8,604 nucleotides of DNA from CAYPZT01 sp964415435. GTDB taxonomy: Bacteria > Patescibacteriota > Microgenomatia > UBA1406 > GWC2-37-13. The stretch's first letter is position 1. Each line of letters starts with the position of its first letter. Where the stretch lies: NCBI GenBank assembly GCA_964415435.1, contig CAYPZT010000035.1:1-8604 (forward strand). Direction: 5' to 3'. Of the stretch, positions 5,438-8,604 are shown one piece after another. Under the pieces are notes generated by a model that made no database searches, was not told where the DNA came from, and was given only the letters and a program-made list of their open reading frames with translations. Both the position numbers and the translations under genes were made by a program.

Positions 5438-7928
5438 AGAATCCCACATATTTCAATAGCTCTAGAAGAAGAAGCACGGCAAAAGAAAGGACTATAAAGA
5501 TTCCTATATGCGAGAAGTCTACATGTGGAACCTTGAATACGGCCGAAAGAAACGGAAAAGAGACGATTGCTATCTGAGTAATAAAAGGAATTACAAACGT
5601 TACGATAAATATTGGTGAAATAAGCTGTTTTAGGTGGGTCACCAGGGGTCTGTGACTCAACCACAGGTCGACGAATATAAATGATTGTATAAGGGTAAGG
5701 ATAGAAAATGCTGCAGCTTTTCCCATACCATCCCCTTGAGGACTGAAAAGATAGTAACCGGCAAGGACAGCGCTACTACTGAGGGCTCCGACCGTGAAAA
5801 TATAGCGAAGTTCAAATCCGCCCAGAAGATCAATATTCTTCTCTGCCTTCTTCTGCATTATGTTCTTATCACGCGGTGAGAAGGAAAGGGCAAGAGCGGG
5901 TAGCCCGTCGGTCACCAGATTTATATACAACAGTTGAATCGCGATAAAAAGGTGCGATATGCCGAGGAACATGCCTACGATGAGTGAAACCGCTTCGGCA
6001 ACGTTACAGGAAAGGAGGTACTTTATGGCATTTTTAATATTTTTGACAATATTCCTACCCTCCTCGATCGCGTTGACAATTGAAGCAAAGTTATCATCTG
6101 TTATGACCATATCTGCAGTTTCCCGAGCGACATCTGTGCCTACCAAACCCATCGCTACGCCCACATCGGCCTGCTTTAATGCGATTGTGTCATTTACACC
6201 GTCCCCTGTCACGACAACCACCTCACCAAGTTTTTGATAAAGCTTTACTATGCGATGCTTTTGAAATGGGCTCGTCCGCGCAAAAATACGAACCTTCGGA
6301 AGCACCTCGAGGAGTTCGCTATCCGAGTACGTCTCAAGCTGCTGGCCTGTTAATATATCTTCATTATTCTTTATGATGCCAGCCATAACACCGACTGCTT
6401 CTGCCGTTCTCTCGTTGTCTCCTGTTACCATGATGATCTTTATTCCCGCTACTTGTGCTCGATGAACCGCATCGGCAACCTCAGGCCGGGGAGCGTCGTG
6501 GATCGCAACCATTCCCAAAAATTTCCAGGAGCTGCCGCTGGTCTTTTTACTCGGCTCCGGTGAAGACGCAAATGCAAGAACTCGAAGTCCCTTACGCGCC
6601 CATGTATCAAGTTGTTTTTCAACGTTCTTTCTTTCAGCTAAAGAAAGCTTTGTACAAAGCTCCAGAATTGATTCAGGAGCACCCTTTGCATAAGTGACTG
6701 GCTTTGTTTCTCCTTTTTTCTCGACAGTAACAATCATGCGCTTAGTTACGCTGTCAAAAGGAACCTCGTCCAGAGTTTTCCATTCTGCGCGAAGCTCTTG
6801 CGGTTCAAGTTTAACCTTTTGGGCTAAATAAAGAAGAGCTCCTTCTGTTGGATCTCCCAACACATCCCACCTCCCATGGTCATGGACGTAAATGAGGGAA
6901 GCGGTTGAACAGAGAACGCCGTTTAAAACAACCTCCCTGAACCTCTCATCTGTAAGGGCAGGTAGATTTTCCACATCGTATACTTTATCGTGCAGATAGA
7001 CCTCATTTACCTTCATTTTGTTTGTAGTGAGTGTTCCTGTCTTATCGGTTGCAATAAGCGTCACGCTCCCCAGCGCTTCGATCGCCGATAATTTTCGTAT
7101 GATAGACTTTTTCTTTGCCATCTCAGAAACGCCAATCGCCAGGGTAATTGTCATAACAGCAGGGAGGCCCTCGGGCACAATTGCGACCGCAAGAGAAATA
7201 GCCAGAAGAAATGACGAAAAGTAGCCTTCTCCGGAAAAGACTGAAAATACAAGCACAATAATCGAAGCGAGAATACCAATTATACCGATAATTTTTGTTA
7301 CCCCTTTTAGCTTTTTTTGAAGGGGTGTTTCGGAATCGTCGATTGCACTAAGTTCAGAAGCGATTTTTCCAAATTTTGTCTGCATCCCGGTTGCTGTAAC
7401 CTCCATAAATCCTCTCCCTTTTGCAACAATCGTACCTGAGTATACTTCCTCATCGAGGGTCTTGCTCACCGAGAGAGATTCACCCGTCAGGGCCGCTTCA
7501 TTTACTTCCAAATTTAAAGTCTCGATAACCACCCCATCGGCCGAAACCTTTACCCCCTCTTCAAGATATACCACATCACCCGGGACCAAATCCTTACTGT
7601 CAAGCTGAACTTCCTTGCCGTCACGGATAACCCTCACTTTGGTAACGGTCATTTTTTTAAGAGCCGCAATCGACGCTTCAGCCTTCGCTTCCTGATACAG
7701 GCCAAAAAGTGCATTTAGTACCACGATTGCACCAATAAGAAGTGCGTCGACACGCTCCCCTACCATAAACGAAATCACCGCGGCTCCCAGTAAAAGAAGC
7801 GTTAGAACATCCCTGAACTGTTCAATGAACTTCAAATAAAATGGAGTCTTTTTTTTATCCGTAATGGTATTCGGCCCGTATTCCTTAAGAAGTACCTCCG
7901 CCTGTTTTGATGTGATCCCCTTCCTCAT
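5409..7928 (-). CDS. P-type cation-transporting ATPase, P2A/SERCA-like (probably Ca2+)
   Basis: The 839-residue pump should couple ATP hydrolysis to cation export across the cytoplasmic membrane. In order are an N-terminal cation-ATPase segment (1-40), TM1-2 (about 41-78), the actuator domain with TGES (148-151), TM3-4 (about 211-262) with PEGLP and E253, the phosphorylated D295 in DKTGT, a nucleotide-binding domain with KGAPE (415-419), TGDN (502-505) and TGDGVND (574-580), then TM5-10 (about 632-828). TM5 carries N642 and E645, and TM6 carries N670, T673 and D674, matching the SERCA positions N768, E771, N796, T799 and D800. The TM8 position equivalent to SERCA E908 appears to be Q748. The gene begins 2 nt after the stop of the 100-residue gene without a Shine-Dalgarno, suggesting operon coupling. 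Family assignment is secure; Ca2+ as substrate is probable, not proven. Confidence 0.92.
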   Translation of the reverse strand: MRKGITSKQAEVLLKEYGPNTITDKKKTPFYLKFIEQFRDVLTLLLLGAAVISFMVGERVDALLIGAIVVLNALFGLYQEAKAEASIAALKKMTVTKVRVIRDGKEVQLDSKDLVPGDVVYLEEGVKVSADGVVIETLNLEVNEAALTGESLSVSKTLDEEVYSGTIVAKGRGFMEVTATGMQTKFGKIASELSAIDDSETPLQKKLKGVTKIIGIIGILASIIVLVFSVFSGEGYFSSFLLAISLAVAIVPEGLPAVMTITLAIGVSEMAKKKSIIRKLSAIEALGSVTLIATDKTGTLTTNKMKVNEVYLHDKVYDVENLPALTDERFREVVLNGVLCSTASLIYVHDHGRWDVLGDPTEGALLYLAQKVKLEPQELRAEWKTLDEVPFDSVTKRMIVTVEKKGETKPVTYAKGAPESILELCTKLSLAERKNVEKQLDTWARKGLRVLAFASSPEPSKKTSGSSWKFLGMVAIHDAPRPEVADAVHRAQVAGIKIIMVTGDNERTAEAVGVMAGIIKNNEDILTGQQLETYSDSELLEVLPKVRIFARTSPFQKHRIVKLYQKLGEVVVVTGDGVNDTIALKQADVGVAMGLVGTDVARETADMVITDDNFASIVNAIEEGRNIVKNIKNAIKYLLSCNVAEAVSLIVGMFLGISHLFIAIQLLYINLVTDGLPALALSFSPRDKNIMQKKAEKNIDLLGGFELRYIFTVGALSSSAVLAGYYLFSPQGDGMGKAAAFSILTLIQSFIFVDLWLSHRPLVTHLKQLISPIFIVTFVIPFITQIAIVSFPFLSAVFKVPHVDFSHIGIFIVLSFAVLLLLELLKYVGFFSKYALERR

Positions 7929-7930
7929 CT

Positions 7931-8233
7931 TTAGATAAGATTCGTCTTCTTGTAGAGCAAAAACGCTACCAAAAAGTAAATAATAAGCCCGTATGGCGAA
8001 AGAAACACGCTAAGCGCCAAACCGATAAATGCAATCGCCATATAGGAACCGAACTTCAGTTGACTAATAAGCGAGCGCGTTACGAGAAGAAATACGAAGA
8101 CAACAAGAAGTGAATCGGTCCTAAAGGGTGTGAGAGGAATCTGAAAAATCATAGATACAATAAACAGTAATCCCAAACCCCATACAAAAAGGTCCTTTTC
8201 GTCCAGAAAAAAATGACTAAAACGGATCTGCAT
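7931..8233 (-). CDS. Small multi-span membrane protein, unknown function
   Basis: The 100-residue protein is not one I recognise. After a short polar N-terminus with DEKD (11-14) come about four hydrophobic stretches: roughly 15-34, 40-57, 64-79 and 81-94, ending in K-K-T-N-L-I. It should be an integral membrane protein with little outside the bilayer. Its ATG overlaps the stop of the 53-residue gene in a TAATG junction, and its own stop lies 2 nt before the ATPase start, so the three genes look like one unit. No Shine-Dalgarno precedes it; translational coupling or the internal promoter candidate at 8242-8271 could supply initiation. A role as assembly partner or modulator of the pump is a guess from position alone. 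Confidence 0.75.
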   Translation of the reverse strand: MQIRFSHFFLDEKDLFVWGLGLLFIVSMIFQIPLTPFRTDSLLVVFVFLLVTRSLISQLKFGSYMAIAFIGLALSVFLSPYGLIIYFLVAFLLYKKTNLI

Positions 8234-8394
8234 TAGCGGATATTAAAAATAAGTTCTAACGGTTTTGTCAAGATGTGATCCTTCTCGGCAAAAATATAAT
8301 ATCTGTCAAAGACGAAAGCAATCATAAAGGCGGCAAAGCCGATAAGAAGAAAATGGAGGTTTTTTTTCGTAACCAATCCCCTCACGGCATTCAT
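8233..8394 (-). CDS. 53-residue single-span membrane protein, unknown function
   Basis: The ORF runs from ATG at 8394 to TAA at 8235-8233, giving 53 residues. A basic N-terminus (R5, K10, K11) precedes one hydrophobic span at about 14-29 (L-H-F-L-L-I-G-F-A-A then F-M-I-A-F-V-F), then a polar tail with D30, R31 and a lysine/glutamate-rich region. The positive N-terminus suggests N-in topology. The stop shares one base with the next start (TAATG). An AGGAGG (8407-8412) lies 12 nt before the ATG, long but usable, and it is the only strong Shine-Dalgarno in the window. Being first in the ATPase unit it could be an accessory peptide of the pump; this is inference. Size makes chance an alternative, but the junction and AGGAGG argue for a real gene. 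Confidence 0.65.
   Translation of the reverse strand: MNAVRGLVTKKNLHFLLIGFAAFMIAFVFDRYYIFAEKDHILTKPLELIFNIR
8242..8271 (-). promoter_or_regulatory. Candidate internal promoter before the 100-residue gene
   Basis: A perfect TTGACA (8266-8271) and TTTAAT (8242-8247, 5/6 match) are 18 bp apart on the minus strand. The -10 ends 8 nt before the ATG at 8233, so initiation would again be nearly leaderless. It lies within the coding sequence of the 53-residue gene, so chance is possible. Confidence 0.35.
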
Positions 8395-8400
8395 ATGTTG

Positions 8401-8429
8401 ATTGTACCTCCTCTGCTCGTAACTTGCAA
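8401..8429 (-). promoter_or_regulatory. Candidate promoter of the ATPase unit, overlapping an AGGAGG
   Basis: On the minus strand TTGCAA (8424-8429, 4/6 match) and TACAAT (8401-8406, 5/6 match) are 17 bp apart. Transcription would start at or next to the A of the ATG at 8394. That would leave the AGGAGG (8407-8412) upstream of the transcript, so either the promoter or the Shine-Dalgarno reading is likely wrong. Confidence 0.4.
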
Positions 8430-8442
8430 ACTAAAAAGCCGT

Positions 8443-8448
8443 TATAAT
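8443..8448 (+). promoter_or_regulatory. Candidate -10 of the right-edge gene
   Basis: A perfect TATAAT ends 9 nt before the ATG at 8458, so the transcript would have a leader of about 2-3 nt. No convincing -35 stands at 16-18 bp; a TTGCAA at 8424-8429 is only 13 bp away. Confidence 0.45.
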
Positions 8449-8457
8449 GGATAATAT

Positions 8458-8604
8458 ATGAGATCACTAGGCAAACAGATTACTCTGCAGCTCGTGGTAA
8501 TAACAATCCTTTGTGGTCTTCTTCTTGGGATGACAGGTATCCTCCTAATCACCCGAAACGAAGGAAAAAAACGGTACACCCGGAAAGTGAAATTTGAATA
8601 CCAG
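8458..8604 (+). CDS. Membrane-anchored protein, partial N-terminus, function unknown
   Basis: Forty-nine codons are open from the ATG at 8458 to the right edge. A short basic N-terminus (R2, K6) precedes a hydrophobic span at about 9-31 rich in L, I, V and G, then R33 and a positively charged stretch (K37, K38, R39, R42, K43). Such an N-terminus suits a signal-anchored extracytoplasmic protein or a sensor kinase; the visible part does not decide. There is no Shine-Dalgarno, and the TATAAT at 8443 implies a near-leaderless message. It is divergent from the ATPase unit, 63 bp apart start to start. An alternative ATG at 8447 hits a stop after four codons. Confidence 0.65.
   Translation, partial: MRSLGKQITLQLVVITILCGLLLGMTGILLITRNEGKKRYTRKVKFEYQ

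Noticed and set aside
5266..7224. Short open frames opposite or inside the ATPase gene (5266-5664 minus, 5685-5879, 5959-6237, 6179-6376, 6455-6697 and 7018-7224 plus)
   Set aside because: They are shadows of a gene with all P-type motifs intact; none has a credible start signal.
3536..7928. Alternative genetic code (TGA read as glycine)
   Set aside because: Transketolase and ATPase both end at TGA at their expected family lengths, and no in-frame TGA is needed to read any gene here.
8295..8300. Perfect TATAAT on the plus strand
   Set aside because: It lies inside the 53-residue gene on the other strand, with no good -35 and no plus-strand gene close downstream.

Overview
The window looks like part of a small bacterial genome, most plausibly a member of the Candidate Phyla Radiation (Patescibacteria, perhaps Microgenomates). 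This rests on gist rather than a marker gene. Genes are packed tightly, most starts have no Shine-Dalgarno sequence, there are several tiny membrane proteins, and a very large repeat-built secreted protein is present. TGA acts as a normal stop: it ends both the transketolase and the ATPase, so the recoded TGA=Gly lineages (Gracilibacteria, Absconditabacteria) are unlikely. I see no rRNA, tRNA, CRISPR array or insertion sequence. No stretch longer than about 220 bases lacks a gene.

Layout. (1) 1-3313, minus strand: a two-gene unit. A 105-residue protein with a likely winged-helix fold is followed after 4 nt by a secreted, Kelch-like beta-propeller protein of at least 997 residues. That gene is open to the left edge of the window and is the largest in it. 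(2) 3314-3535: an AT-rich divergent intergenic region with a tandem 9-bp repeat, a promoter firing left and two candidate promoters firing right. (3) 3536-5437, plus strand: a complete transketolase of the short type also found in mammals. (4) 5409-8394, minus strand: a compact unit made of a 53-residue single-span membrane protein, a 100-residue multi-span membrane protein and an 839-residue P-type cation ATPase with a SERCA-like ion-site signature. The ATPase and transketolase genes converge and overlap by 29 bp. (5) 8458 to the right edge, plus strand: the first 49 codons of a membrane-anchored protein, divergent from the ATPase unit.

How it fits together. Transketolase supplies the non-oxidative pentose phosphate step, often the main source of ribose phosphate in reduced genomes. 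The ATPase unit would handle export of Ca2+ or a similar cation, possibly with small membrane accessory peptides. The left unit pairs a putative DNA-binding regulator with a giant surface protein that may take part in attachment. A recurring feature is a -10-like hexamer ending 6-9 nt before the start codon at five genes, which would give leaderless mRNAs.
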